Notes: a model not told the origin generated them from the letters alone. A DNA stretch of 20,693 nt from Deferribacteres bacterium (GCA_013152795.1 JAADFS010000168.1:1-20693), one strand, 5' to 3'; shown: positions 1 through 8,117, numbered from the stretch's first letter. Program-made: numbers and translations.

Positions 1-1652
1 TTGCAAGGATGACTTTATATATCACGCCGACACAGACGGCTGTTTTAGTGACGCTTCCCGTCCTGCTCGTGTATGCCCTGATCTCAGGCGCGAGCGTGCC
101 GACAATCCGCTCGCTGATAATGGTCTTTATCTTTATGCTGGCGCTTTTCATCGGAAGGAAGGGGCAGTGGCTGAACTCCTTATCCATCGCCGCCTTTGTC
201 ATCCTTCTGTGGCAGCCGGATGCGCTGTTTGATCTGTCATTTCAGTTCTCATTCCTTGCCGTCCTGTGTATCGGATATGTCCTGGAAAAAAGAGGCAGAG
301 ACCCGGAGGACAACAGGCCGGCCCTGCCCGGCATCAGGAGTATACCGGAGAAGATAAGGACAGGGGTGCTGATAACCGTCTCTGCCGTGCTCGGGACAGC
401 GCCGCTTGCCGCGCTGTATTTCAAACAGTTCCCCCTGCTGGCCCCCCTTACAAACCTGATAATAACACCGGTTGTGTGTTTCATTATCCTTCCGCTCGCA
501 TTGTTTACAGGATTCTTTGCCCTTATATTCGACCTGCCCGTGATGCCTGCAGGCGGCATGACCGCTGCGGTCACGCATTTAACGCTGAAGGGTATAAAGC
601 TGTTTTCCATGGTTCCATATGCGGGTCTGCGCGTCCACAATCCTTCATTTGCCATAACCGTGCTCTATTATCTCTCCCTGGTGGTCATGCTGAAAAACAG
701 GCCGGAGGAGGGGATCATGCGGCGTCCGGCGTATTATAAGTGGCGGTTTCTGCCGCTTGTCCTTGTCATGTGCATTTACATAATCATGCCCTACCTGCCG
801 GACGGCGGGTGGAGGGTTACTTTTCTGGACGTAGGGCAGGGCGACGCATCCGTTGTGATGCTGCCGGACAAGAGGGTGATGGTGATCGACGGCGGCAGGT
901 ATGAGCCTGACATGGGCCGCATGGTCGTCGCGCCGTATCTCTGGTCCAGAGGCATAAGAAAGGTCGACTATCTGGTGGCAAGCCACCCCCACCCCGACCA
1001 TTTCGGGGGGCTTATGTATATAGCGGAGAATTTTGATGTAGGGGAGGTGTGGTTAAACGGCAGGGTGACTGATGAGGCCCGTAAGTTCCTCGAAAAAATA
1101 AAAAGCCGCAAGATTCCCCGCAGGATACTGCAGAGGGGGGACGTTCTCGAGGCCGCAGGATATAAGGTCTACGTGTTTCATCCCTACGATGAATTCTGTG
1201 CTGCCCCGCCGCGGGGCGGAGCATGCAACCAGAACAATGATTCCCTTGTACTTAAGATTGTATCCGGCGGCACATCGGTGCTCTTTACCGGGGACATTGA
1301 AGAGGAGGCTGAGGATAACCTGACGTCCCTGGGCAGTCGGCTTGAGAGTGATATTCTGAAGGTGCCCCACCACGGGGGCAGGACATCGAGCACCACAGAG
1401 TTCCTCAGGACGGTCAGGCCGCGGACAGCGGTGATAAGCGCGGGCAGGAACAATATCTACAGGCACCCCCACCGCGAGACGATTGAAAGACTCGGAGATG
1501 CAGGGGTGGATATCTTCAGGACGGACCGGGACGGTGCGGTGACGGTAAGCTTCGGAGAGGATTCTTATAAGACGGAAACCTATGCGGACAGCAGGTTGAA
1601 AGAGGTACTGCATCCGCGGGATGAGATAAGGAACCTGAGGCTTTTGTTTTAA
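1..1652 (+). CDS. comEC: ComEC/Rec2 DNA-uptake channel, C-terminal part (5' truncated)
   Basis: The reading frame is open to the window edge (first whole codon at 3), so the true start and N-terminal domain lie outside; the ATG at 9 is only the first in-frame Met. The visible first ~265 residues are strongly hydrophobic, with several membrane segments of the Competence domain. From about residue 268 a metallo-beta-lactamase-like domain begins (LDVGQGDASVV). It carries the metal motif SHPHPDHFGG (H326, H328, D330, H331) and the later VPHHGG and GDIEEEAE segments. In the family this protein forms the inner-membrane channel for single-stranded DNA during natural transformation, and the C-terminal domain is proposed to be a nuclease. 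The frame is intact to the stop. It converges on the TPR gene with a repeat hairpin between them. Identification is firm; active competence is not shown, since no other com gene is in view. Confidence 0.93.
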   Translation, partial: ARMTLYITPTQTAVLVTLPVLLVYALISGASVPTIRSLIMVFIFMLALFIGRKGQWLNSLSIAAFVILLWQPDALFDLSFQFSFLAVLCIGYVLEKRGRDPEDNRPALPGIRSIPEKIRTGVLITVSAVLGTAPLAALYFKQFPLLAPLTNLIITPVVCFIILPLALFTGFFALIFDLPVMPAGGMTAAVTHLTLKGIKLFSMVPYAGLRVHNPSFAITVLYYLSLVVMLKNRPEEGIMRRPAYYKWRFLPLVLVMCIYIIMPYLPDGGWRVTFLDVGQGDASVVMLPDKRVMVIDGGRYEPDMGRMVVAPYLWSRGIRKVDYLVASHPHPDHFGGLMYIAENFDVGEVWLNGRVTDEARKFLEKIKSRKIPRRILQRGDVLEAAGYKVYVFHPYDEFCAAPPRGGACNQNNDSLVLKIVSGGTSVLFTGDIEEEAEDNLTSLGSRLESDILKVPHHGGRTSSTTEFLRTVRPRTAVISAGRNNIYRHPHRETIERLGDAGVDIFRTDRDGAVTVSFGEDSYKTETYADSRLKEVLHPRDEIRNLRLLF

Positions 1653-1658
1653 AAGTAA

Positions 1659-1752
1659 GGTTCAACGGTTCCGGGTTCACGGTTCAACGGTTGGTTGTCT
1701 TATACTTTAGAATCCTTCAACCACTGAACCGTGAACCTTTGAACCCTGAACC
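1659..1752. terminator. Long imperfect hairpin of heptad repeats between convergent genes
   Basis: The left arm (1659-1695) is a run of degenerate 7-base GGTTCAN units and the right arm (1714-1752) is the same kind of run in reverse complement. The arms share a matched core, GGTTCACGGTTCA. The structure begins 7 bases after the comEC stop and lies just beyond the TPR stop, so it could end transcription from both sides. There is no clean T tract, so terminator function is inferred from position and pairing. Confidence 0.45.
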
Positions 1753-1760
1753 GAGTAGTT

Positions 1761-2406
1761 TTAATTGAGCTTTATCTTTTCCTTGAGGTCTTCGGCGAGG
1801 TCTTTGTCGAGTTTTTTGAGGGCGTTGTATTCCCTCTTTGCCAGTGACAACAACTGCTTCCGCAGTTGCAGGTAGGAGACACCGAGGTTGTAGCGGGCGG
1901 CTGCATGCATTGCGGGGCCTGAGCTGTACGGCCTTTTTGTAGAATTTAACGGCCTGCTGGTAGTTTTCCTTTTCACTGTATACATTGCCCAGTGCAAAAT
2001 ACGCCTTTGCGTGTTTCGGATTGAGCTTGATGACCTTCTTGAATGAGGCGATTGCCTCATCATAGTGGCTGAGCATGGTGGCCAGCACACCGCGGGCAAA
2101 GAGCGCATCCACATACCTGGGATTTATCTTTACCGCCTTTCTGTATGCATCGAGGGCCTCTGTATACCTGCGGAGACCGAAATATGCCCGGCCGAGATGA
2201 TAATAGGCCCTTGCATATTTGGGCTTGAGCTTGATTGCATACTTCAGTGCGTCTATGGCCTCGGAATACTCTGCGTTTTCATTATGCTTCAGGCCCAGCT
2301 CAAGGAATGTCCTGGCAGTCGGCTTCTGCGCAAGGGAGTTAAGCGGAATCAGGGCTCCGGACAAGAGGAAAATCAAAAAGTATCTGCGGACGGCCTTCAG
2401 ATGCAT
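1761..2406 (-). CDS. Secreted tetratricopeptide-repeat protein, frameshifted by a 4-bp tandem duplication
   Basis: The N-terminus (MHLKAVRRYFLIFLLSGA..SLAQ) is a signal peptide with likely cleavage after SLA, so the product should be periplasmic. It is followed by about four TPR units with the usual pattern (for example AKAYFALGNVYSEKENYQQA). The frame opened at 2406 leaves TPR sequence near 1909 and runs on into low-complexity basic residues, ending at 1717. The TPR pattern resumes in another frame (AARYNLGVSYLQLRK) and ends at 1761. Removing one of two tandem TGCA copies (1902-1909) joins the halves as QLRPRNAAARYNLGVSY, with exact TPR spacing and 213 residues. No Shine-Dalgarno is visible. 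TPR proteins are scaffolds, so the specific role is unknown. It lies downstream of moaA but is separated by ~118 bp. Pseudogene, phase variant or sequence error are all possible. Confidence 0.8.
1902..1909. repeat. TGCA x2 tandem repeat at frameshift in TPR gene
   Basis: Two abutting TGCA copies sit exactly where the TPR reading frame is lost. One copy would restore the frame and the canonical 34-residue TPR register. Confidence 0.75.
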
Positions 2407-2412
2407 GAAAGA

Positions 2413-2441
2413 ATACTATCAAAAAAGAATCTTTTTGTAAA
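2413..2441 (-). promoter_or_regulatory. Possible promoter of TPR gene, with -10 next to the start codon
   Basis: On the minus strand TTTACA (2441-2436) is followed by a 17-base spacer and TAGTAT (2418-2413). The TPR ATG begins only 6 bases after the -10, so a transcript from here would be nearly leaderless. That agrees with the lack of a Shine-Dalgarno. The -10 matches the consensus at only 4 of 6 positions and the region is AT-rich, so confidence is low. Confidence 0.3.
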
Positions 2442-2453
2442 TAGAAAATCTTG

Positions 2454-2474
2454 GCTATAAGAAAAACTTATAGC
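2454..2474. terminator. 8-bp stem-loop in moaA-TPR gap
   Basis: GCTATAAG and CTTATAGC form a perfect inverted repeat around a 5-base loop of A on the plus strand (T on the minus strand). It lies about 50 bases beyond the moaA stop and about 50 before the TPR start. No T tract follows on the minus strand, so it may be an attenuator-like or processing hairpin rather than a terminator. Confidence 0.35.
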
Positions 2475-2524
2475 TCGCAAAAAATCAAATTAAAACAAAT
2501 AATTAGGTCAGGTATCCCGGAGCG

Positions 2525-3508
2525 CTACCCCCCGATCTCGGACATGGCCTTTAAATGGCCGGATGAGGTTATATCATCATTGAGTAAATGTTTGCGCGGC
2601 TTCAGTTTAACCGCCTTGCAAAACAGCTTTTCCATCTCACTGTCGGATGCGCCGTTTCTCATTGGAGTTTTCATGTCAATTTTAATCTCTGAAAAAAGAC
2701 AGGGCCTGATCTTGCCGTCGGCAGTGAGCCTCAGCCTGTTGCAGAAGGCGCAGAAATGGTCACTCAGGGGACTGATAATGCCGATAACCCCCCTTGCCCC
2801 CTTTATCCTGAAATTTCTTGAGGGCCCCCTGCCCCTGAACTCAAGGCGCTCCAGGGCCCCGAGCGCTGATATCCTTTCCATGACTTCCGCAGAGCTGACG
2901 CACCTGTCCCTCCTCCATGTGCCGTCACACGCGGCCGGCATAAACTCAATGAATCTTATATGATAATCATTTTCAAACGTAAGGGATGCAAAGGCCGGTA
3001 TCTCGTCGTCATTCAGGCCGCGCACAGGGACCACATTTATCTTCACGGGCGAAAGCCCGGCCCTGGCGGCATCTTCAACCGCCTTCCACACGCGGTCGAG
3101 ACTGCCGCCGTTTGTGATCGCCCTGTACCTTGCGGGGTCCATTGTGTCAAGGCTGATGTTGACGCGGTCAAGGCCCGCTTTTTTAAGTTTTCCCGCAAGC
3201 CCGGATAACATTATCCCATTGGTGGTGAGGGCGAGGTCATGAACCCCGGTCTGCTTGATCGATGAGACCAGCCCGGTGATATTTTTTCTCATGAGGGGTT
3301 CCCCGCCGGTAATGCGCACCTTTCTGAGCCCCTGCCTGCATGCTATCCGCACAATCCTCACGATCTCTTCATCGGTCAGGACCTCGTCTTCCTGGATGTG
3401 CCTCAAGCCGCCGGGAGGCATACAGTAGACGCATTTGAGATTGCACCTGTCCGTGATGGATACCCTGAGATAATCTATGCGGCGGTTGAAGGAGTCCCTC
3501 ATCGTCAT
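2525..3508 (-). CDS. moaA: GTP 3',8-cyclase MoaA (molybdenum cofactor biosynthesis)
   Basis: This is a radical SAM enzyme that, with MoaC, converts GTP to cyclic pyranopterin monophosphate, the first step of molybdopterin synthesis. The N-terminal cluster motif is CNLKCVYC, followed by the GGEPLMR SAM-binding segment. The C-terminal cluster site is CAFCNRLRLTADGKIRPC. The protein ends in Gly-Gly, as MoaA does. An upstream ATG at 3547 would add 13 residues unlike the family. I place the start at 3508, where ATG overlaps the TGA of the preceding gene (ATGA), giving 327 residues; a second ATG lies two codons on, with a GGGA seven bases before it. The overlap implies translational coupling to the MoeA-like gene. 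No MoaC, MoaD/E or MogA is in the window. Confidence 0.95.
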   Translation of the reverse strand: MTMRDSFNRRIDYLRVSITDRCNLKCVYCMPPGGLRHIQEDEVLTDEEIVRIVRIACRQGLRKVRITGGEPLMRKNITGLVSSIKQTGVHDLALTTNGIMLSGLAGKLKKAGLDRVNISLDTMDPARYRAITNGGSLDRVWKAVEDAARAGLSPVKINVVPVRGLNDDEIPAFASLTFENDYHIRFIEFMPAACDGTWRRDRCVSSAEVMERISALGALERLEFRGRGPSRNFRIKGARGVIGIISPLSDHFCAFCNRLRLTADGKIRPCLFSEIKIDMKTPMRNGASDSEMEKLFCKAVKLKPRKHLLNDDITSSGHLKAMSEIGG

Positions 3509-4587
3509 TTCCCGAACGGACACACGGGATAACGGCATTTCCTGCACTTCAGGCAGAGCCCGCCGTGGCCGAGTTCTGCAAGCTCCCTCCTGCCGATCCT
3601 CTCTCCGGCGAGTATCCTCGGCAGAATGAGGTCAAACACGGTCACCGCCGCATACATGCCGCATGCCGGTATGCCGACAACGGGTATCGGCCCGGCGGCC
3701 GGTTCAATATCGCAGTATGCCACAAGAAACATGGCCCCCGGCAGCACCGGCGAGCCGTACAGGAGCTCCTGCGCGCCGGTGTTTCTTATGGCAAATCTTG
3801 TTACATCATCCGGGTCAACGGACATGCCGCCTGTGGTTATTATCAGGTCGGCCCCCGCCTCTGCCAGTGCCCTGATCCTGCCTTCAATGAATTTTGCGTC
3901 ATCCGGTGCAAAATACACCCCCGTGATCTCCCCGCCGAGGTTTTTTATCTTTCCTGTTATGACCTTTTCAAATGCGTCTTTGACCCTTCCGTAGTAGACC
4001 TCATTGCCGGTTATCACTATCCCGGCCCTGGGCCTTCTCATCTGTCTGACGGTTACGACACCTCCGGCGGCTTCCGCTGTTCTTACGGCTTTCTCAATGA
4101 CGGCCTTTTTCACAACAAGGGGTATCGCCCTTGTGCCGGCAACCACCTGCCCCTTCCTGACAACTGAGTTGCTGTGCAGGGTGGCGCACATGACCTCCCC
4201 GAGCATGTTGAATTCAAGCAGGGCATCGCGGCGGACCTTAAGCAGCCCGTCCCTGTCGGCTATGAGATTGATTTTCCCTTCAGCGGGCTCTCCCTCCGGA
4301 CAGACACCGGGGCCGGCAAGTGCCTTTGCAATGGCAAATGCAGCATCGTTTTCATGCATCTCGTCTTCTTTTATCTGAAGGATAAACAGATGCTCTTTCC
4401 CGAGCTGCTTGAGACGGCCGATATCCTCCCTGCGTACAATGTGTCCCTTTTTAAACGCCCGCCCCTTGAACTCACCGGCTCTTATCTCCGTGATGTCATG
4501 GCAGAGGACCATCCCGACGGCTTCATCCACCGGTACTGTTTTTGTGCCGGCATTGGCGGTATCCCTGTCGTCCCGAATCTCACACAT
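3505..4587 (-). CDS. MoeA-like molybdopterin-binding protein with C-terminal cysteine cluster
   Basis: About 360 residues. The MoCF-biosynthesis (MoeA/MogA) domain is clear around residues 170-300: AGIVITGNEVYYG, then ADLIITTGGMSVDPDD, then VVGIPACGMYA. The N-terminal part (VPVDEAVGMVLCHDITEI) resembles the opening of MoeA but is shorter and rearranged compared with MoeA of ~400 residues. The protein ends in GGLCLKCRKCRYPVCPFGK, a C-x2-C-x2-C-x4-C cluster likely to bind a metal or Fe-S centre. The start is supported by GGAAGG 7 bases upstream, inside the regulator gene. It overlaps that gene by 8 bases and moaA by 4, so the three are co-transcribed. Likely role: molybdopterin binding, metal insertion, or cofactor handover to a molybdoenzyme; the exact step is inference. 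Confidence 0.85.
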   Translation of the reverse strand: MCEIRDDRDTANAGTKTVPVDEAVGMVLCHDITEIRAGEFKGRAFKKGHIVRREDIGRLKQLGKEHLFILQIKEDEMHENDAAFAIAKALAGPGVCPEGEPAEGKINLIADRDGLLKVRRDALLEFNMLGEVMCATLHSNSVVRKGQVVAGTRAIPLVVKKAVIEKAVRTAEAAGGVVTVRQMRRPRAGIVITGNEVYYGRVKDAFEKVITGKIKNLGGEITGVYFAPDDAKFIEGRIRALAEAGADLIITTGGMSVDPDDVTRFAIRNTGAQELLYGSPVLPGAMFLVAYCDIEPAAGPIPVVGIPACGMYAAVTVFDLILPRILAGERIGRRELAELGHGGLCLKCRKCRYPVCPFGK

Positions 4588-4927
4588 GATTATCCTTCCC
4601 CCCGAAGACCTTTCTGAATCTCCTGTCCATCATCTCGTTTACTCCCTTGCAGAGCGCCGTGTATTTCCGTAAAAAGTCCCTTGCCTCTTTTGTAAGCACT
4701 GCACCGCCGCCGTGCCGCCCCCCGGCCTTCCTCTCGACCATCCTGATCCCGAGCCGCTCCTCCATTGACTGTATATAGCTCAACGCCTTCCTGTATGATA
4801 AATTAATATCCCGGGCGGCCTTGTTGATGGAGCCCAGCCTGTCGACAGCCCGGAGCAGTTCCTCCCTGCCGCTGCCGAAGACGGGTTCCCCGTTGATCTC
4901 AAGCCATATTTTCGACCGTATCTCCAT
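4580..4927 (-). CDS. ModE-like winged-helix regulator (DNA-binding domain only)
   Basis: A 115-residue protein with the LysR-type helix-turn-helix of the ModE N-terminal domain: LLRAVDRLGSINKAARDINLSYRKALSYIQSMEERLG, written here as a description, is the recognition region, and GGRHGGGAVLTKEA is the wing. It stops before the MOP/TOBE molybdate-binding domains of full ModE, so it is the stand-alone HTH form. The frame is open to an ATG at 5026, but those 33 extra residues are encoded by a dispersed repeat, so I choose the ATG at 4927 (MEIRSKIWLEINGEPVFG). No good Shine-Dalgarno precedes it and the repeat runs right up to the start. As first gene of a molybdenum-cofactor operon, it probably regulates the operon. 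How it would sense molybdenum without a MOP domain is unclear. Confidence 0.82.
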   Translation of the reverse strand: MEIRSKIWLEINGEPVFGSGREELLRAVDRLGSINKAARDINLSYRKALSYIQSMEERLGIRMVERKAGGRHGGGAVLTKEARDFLRKYTALCKGVNEMMDRRFRKVFGGKDNHV

Positions 4928-5000
4928 CGCCGTATAGCCGTTGAACTCACAACCCGGAACTTGCAACCCGCAACCCCCTCCCTCTTTATGCCACATTAAG
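4928..5000 (-). repeat. MITE-like repeat, left-end fragment (copy A2)
   Basis: Read on the minus strand, this starts with a terminal repeat like CTTAATGTGGCATAAA and continues through GTTGCGGGTTGC and TTCCGGG to GGCTATACGGCG, which directly precedes the regulator ATG. It matches the left half of the family at 10057, 10240 and 14443. The right half is absent. Confidence 0.7.
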
Positions 5001-5005
5001 TATAT

Positions 5006-5220
5006 CTTACAGTGGCAAAAAAACATCGCCTGCGGGCAAGGGAGGCTGCCGGAAAAGCTTTATCTGCGATACCTTCAGGTAATACGCCGCACGGCATATT
5101 GACGTCTTTTGGAATTTCACTCTCCGTTATTTCCTGCAATAAAGAGTTACTTCCGATATCCCATCGCTTTATAAAGGTTTTACGGCAGCCTCCCTTGTCG
5201 CGTTTATGCAACATTAAGGT
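5006..5220 (-). mobile_element. MITE-like repeat, full copy (A1)
   Basis: Read on the minus strand it begins ACCTTAATGTTGCATAAA (5220-5203) and ends TTTTGCCACTGTAAG (5020-5006), so the ends are inverted repeats. It contains the family core GTATCGCAGATAAAGC and CGGCAGCCTCCCTTGC. There is no coding capacity for a transposase. It lies between the predicted operon promoter and the regulator gene, so with A2 it would make up most of a ~320-base leader. Confidence 0.7.
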
Positions 5221-5245
5221 ATACTCATGAGCGGGAGAATTACCG

Positions 5246-5278
5246 GTTGTATATTACCGTTATAACATATTTGCACAA
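5246..5278 (-). promoter_or_regulatory. Candidate promoter and ModE-type operator of the molybdenum-cofactor operon
   Basis: On the minus strand TTGTGC (5278-5273) and TAATAT (5256-5251) are 16 bases apart. Overlapping the -10, the plus-strand stretch 5246-5266 has half-sites GTTGTATA and TATAAC in inverted orientation. This loosely resembles ModE operators and would suit autoregulation by the first gene of the operon. Both calls are motif-based and tentative. The remaining 5279-5419 stretch shows no gene; a short GGGC/GCCC hairpin before six T lies near 5350-5370. Confidence 0.35.
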
Positions 5279-5419
5279 CGCTGTAAAGAAAAAAATCAGC
5301 GGCCTGATCCCGCTGCGTACAAGGACATCTTCGGCCGTATGGAAACAGGGGCCTCCGCCCGGTTTTTTGCCCGTTGCCTGCCGTGAATTTTCCGTGTTGC
5401 GGGGGGCGTCATTTTACAG

Positions 5420-5448
5420 TTGATAGATTAATCGGTTTCTGATATGAT
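5420..5448 (+). promoter_or_regulatory. Sigma70-type promoter of the inositol gene group
   Basis: TTGATA (5420-5425), a 17-base spacer and TATGAT (5443-5448) make a good housekeeping promoter. A start near 5455 would give a ~60-base leader ending in an AGGGAGG Shine-Dalgarno. Confidence 0.6.
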
Positions 5449-5514
5449 TTTATTATTGTATCTTTTTGTCTGTTGATTCTATTCTGAAAATTTCTATGCC
5501 AGGGAGGAATTACT

Positions 5515-6691
5515 ATGGAAAAGATCAAGATTGCTATCGCAGGATTAGGTAATTGTGCAAGTTCGTTGCTCCAGGGTATGGAGTACTACAGAAACAAATC
5601 CGCAGCGGATGCCATCGGGCTGATGCACTGGGATATCGGAGGATACAAGCCCTATGACATTGAAGTTGTGGCAGCATTCGACATCGACAGCAGAAAGGTC
5701 GGCAAGGATGTTAATGAGGCTATATTCGCCCTGCCGAATTGCACGGCGGTCTTCTGCGACAACATGCCCAAGACAGGTGTGAAGGTACGGATGGGAAAAA
5801 TCCTTGACGGCTTTTCAGAACATATGAAGGACTACGACCCGAAGTTTACATTTGTCGTCAGTGAAAGACCCGAAGCGACAAAGGCGGAGATAATAGAGAC
5901 CCTGAGGGAGTCAGGCGCCGAGATGCTGCTCAACTACCTCCCCGTAGGCTCGGAACAGGCAGCGAGGTTTTATGCGGAATGCGCCCTCGAGGCGGGGATA
6001 GGGTTTATAAACAATATGCCTGTATTTATTGCGAGCGACCCTGTGTGGGCGGCAAGGTTCAAAGAGAGGAACCTGCCCATCATCGGCGATGACATAAAGG
6101 CCCAGCTCGGCGCCACAATCACGCACAGGACACTGGCCGACCTCTTTGAGAAAAGAGGTGTAAGAATTGAGAGGACCTACCAGTTGAACACAGGAGGGAA
6201 CACCGATTTCCTCAATATGCTCAACAGGAGCAGGCTTGCCTCCAAGAAGAAATCAAAGACAGAGGCAGTACAGTCAATCCTTGAAACAAAACTGGACGCT
6301 GAAAACATTCATATAGGGCCAAGCGACTATGTGCCTTGGCAGAAAGACAATAAAATCTGTTTCATCCGGATAGAGGGGAAACTCTTCGGCGACATACCCA
6401 TGAATCTCGAACTCAGGCTGTCGGTGGAGGACTCCCCGAATTCCGCAGGGGTTGCGATAGACGCCATCAGGTGCTGCAAGCTCGCACTCCTCAGGGGCAC
6501 GGGCGGCGTGCTGCATTCTCCGTCCGCTTACTTCATGAAGCACCCGCCAGTTCACCGATGATATAGCGTACAAGATGACCGAGGAATTCATCGCCGGCCA
6601 GGATATCGAAGGAGTGGTCGCTGACAACGGCTTCAAGGATGAACCTACCGGTAAGGTCTCCGAGGAACTCATCACGAGGGGAAGAGGTTGA
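5515..6691 (+). CDS. ino1: Inositol-3-phosphate synthase (MIPS/INO1 type), frameshifted near 3' end
   Basis: This NAD-dependent enzyme converts glucose-6-phosphate to 1L-myo-inositol 1-phosphate. It opens with a Rossmann motif (IAGLGNCASSLLQG) and has the family segments GDDIKAQLGATITHR, YQLNTGGNTDFLNML and SRLASKKKSK. The ATG at 5515 follows an AGGGAGG Shine-Dalgarno. The opened frame stops at 6561 after 348 residues (MKHPPVHR). In another frame the conserved tail continues as QFTDDIAYKMTEEFIAG to a TGA at 6689-6691. Adding back one GTTCA next to the single copy at 6550-6554 restores MKHPPVQFTDD and a 393-residue protein, close to the length of archaeal-type enzymes. The restored stop overlaps the TTG start of the next gene, so coupling would be lost in the shifted form. 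The product feeds the downstream cytidylyltransferase. A truncated protein would probably be impaired. Confidence 0.9.
6550..6554. repeat. Single GTTCA at the frameshift of the inositol synthase gene
   Basis: The context is CCGCCAGTTCACCGATG. A second tandem GTTCA here would read HPPVQFTDD in frame. This suggests contraction of a 2-copy, 5-bp repeat. Confidence 0.65.
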
Positions 6692-8046
6692 TAAAGCCTT
6701 TAAAGTGCCTTATCATTGCGGCAGGCAAAGGAAGCAGACTGTCCGGTAAAGGAGATTCCAAGCCTCTCCTCCCACTTAAGGGTCTTCCCATTATTGAACG
6801 GGTGATTCTTGCCGCAAAAAACTGCGGGATAGAGAATTTCTATGTTGTGACCGGCTATAACGGCGAGAAGGTGAGGCTCTTTCTCGACAGCCTCAGCCGG
6901 CACAGGAATATCAGCATCACCCATGTTATAAACGACGAATGGGACAAGGGAAACGGCATATCGGTACTGAAGGCAAAGGATGTGCTGAATGAATATTTCC
7001 TGCTGCTGATGGGGGACCATCTCTTTGATGAGGAAATAATAAGGAGGCTTCAGCGTGCAAGGAGACGGAAAGGCGAGGTTATATTAGGGATCGACTCCCG
7101 TACCAGTGCAAACAGCCTCGTTGACATCGACGATGTCACAAAGGTCGCTGTAAAAAACAGCAAGGTCGTCGATATCGGGAAGCATATCACGCAGTACAAT
7201 GCTTACGATACCGGTATATTCCTCTGTTCCCCCGCGATTTTTTCAGCGATTGAGACGAGCATTGCACAGGATAATGATGACTCTTTGTCCGGGGGGATAA
7301 GGGTGCTTGCCCGGGAGGGCAAGGCCAGGGCGTTTGATATCGATGGCGGCTTCTGGATAGATATAGACGACGAAGCCGCCTTCCGCAAGGCCGAAAGGCA
7401 CCTGATGGAGAAATTGCAAAAATCCTCTGACGGGCCTGTTTCAAGATACCTTAACAGGCCCCTGTCAATGAGGCTTACAGAGTATCTCGTACAAACCCGC
7501 ATCACGCCGAACCAGATATCAGTCATTTCCTTTGTGCTTTCCATGGCCGCAGCGGCGTTTTTCTTTATGAGCGGGTACGTGCCCCTGGTTATCGGCGCGC
7601 TGATCGCGCAGGCATCATCCGTTATCGACGGCTGTGACGGCGAGGTGGCGCGGCTGAAACACTGCGGAAGTGATTTCGGGGGGTGGTTTGATGCTGTGCT
7701 GGACAGGTATGCGGATGCACTCATGCTCTTCGGCCTGACCTGGCATGCCTATTATGAGAGCAGGGATTTCCTCACTCTCTTTATCGGGTTTATGGCTGTT
7801 ATAGGTGCCTTCATGAACAGTTACACGGCCGACAAGTATGATGGTTTCATGAAGAAAAGGCTCGGTGAGGGCAGGCATTACTTCAGGATGGGACGGGATG
7901 TCAGGGTGTTCCTCATATTTATCGGCGCCTTGATCAATCAGCCCTTTTTAATTCTTCTTGTCATTGCTCTCCTGATGAATATCGAAAATATCAGAAGAGT
8001 GAAGGTTCTGTACGAAAACGAACAGGCATCATTCAATAGTGCATAA
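6688..8046 (+). CDS. Bifunctional CTP:inositol-1-phosphate cytidylyltransferase / CDP-alcohol phosphatidyltransferase (IPCT/DIPPS type)
   Basis: A 452-residue fusion. Residues 1-230 are a nucleotidyltransferase (LIIAAGKGSRL, SKPLLPLKGLPIIERV, LLMGDHLFDEE) that would make CDP-inositol from CTP and inositol-1-phosphate. Residues ~245-440 are a CDP-alcohol phosphatidyltransferase with several membrane segments and the catalytic motif D314-x2-D317-G318-x2-A321-R322...G331-x3-D335-x3-D339. The second domain joins inositol-1-phosphate to CDP-inositol (di-myo-inositol-phosphate synthesis) or transfers to a lipid acceptor. The start is TTG at 6688, preceded by GAGGGGAAGAGG and overlapping the stop of the restored synthase (TTGA). 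The pairing with inositol synthase strongly supports the inositol assignment. The final product (compatible solute or lipid head group) cannot be fixed here. Confidence 0.88.
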   Translation: MIKPLKCLIIAAGKGSRLSGKGDSKPLLPLKGLPIIERVILAAKNCGIENFYVVTGYNGEKVRLFLDSLSRHRNISITHVINDEWDKGNGISVLKAKDVLNEYFLLLMGDHLFDEEIIRRLQRARRRKGEVILGIDSRTSANSLVDIDDVTKVAVKNSKVVDIGKHITQYNAYDTGIFLCSPAIFSAIETSIAQDNDDSLSGGIRVLAREGKARAFDIDGGFWIDIDDEAAFRKAERHLMEKLQKSSDGPVSRYLNRPLSMRLTEYLVQTRITPNQISVISFVLSMAAAAFFFMSGYVPLVIGALIAQASSVIDGCDGEVARLKHCGSDFGGWFDAVLDRYADALMLFGLTWHAYYESRDFLTLFIGFMAVIGAFMNSYTADKYDGFMKKRLGEGRHYFRMGRDVRVFLIFIGALINQPFLILLVIALLMNIENIRRVKVLYENEQASFNSA

Positions 8047-8117
8047 AAAGGTATTGCAGATAAAGCTTTTCCGGCAGGCTTTCGTGCCAGCCGGCGGGAA
8101 TCTTCAGCCACTGTAAA
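8041..8117 (+). repeat. MITE-like repeat, short copy (B)
   Basis: Begins GCATAAAAAGG at the stop codon of the preceding gene, carries the family core GTATTGCAGATAAAGC / TTTTCCGGCAGGC, and ends GCCACTGTAAAGG, running into the aldolase Shine-Dalgarno. The heptad section is missing. The left-end match is short. Confidence 0.6.

Noticed and set aside
1653..1760. Basic C-terminal tail of the TPR protein read to 1717
   Set aside because: It is the out-of-frame translation plus the intergenic hairpin; the TPR register ends at 1761 in the repaired frame.
4928..5026. 33-residue N-terminal extension of the ModE-like regulator
   Set aside because: Encoded entirely by the dispersed repeat and unlike the family; the ATG at 4927 fits better.
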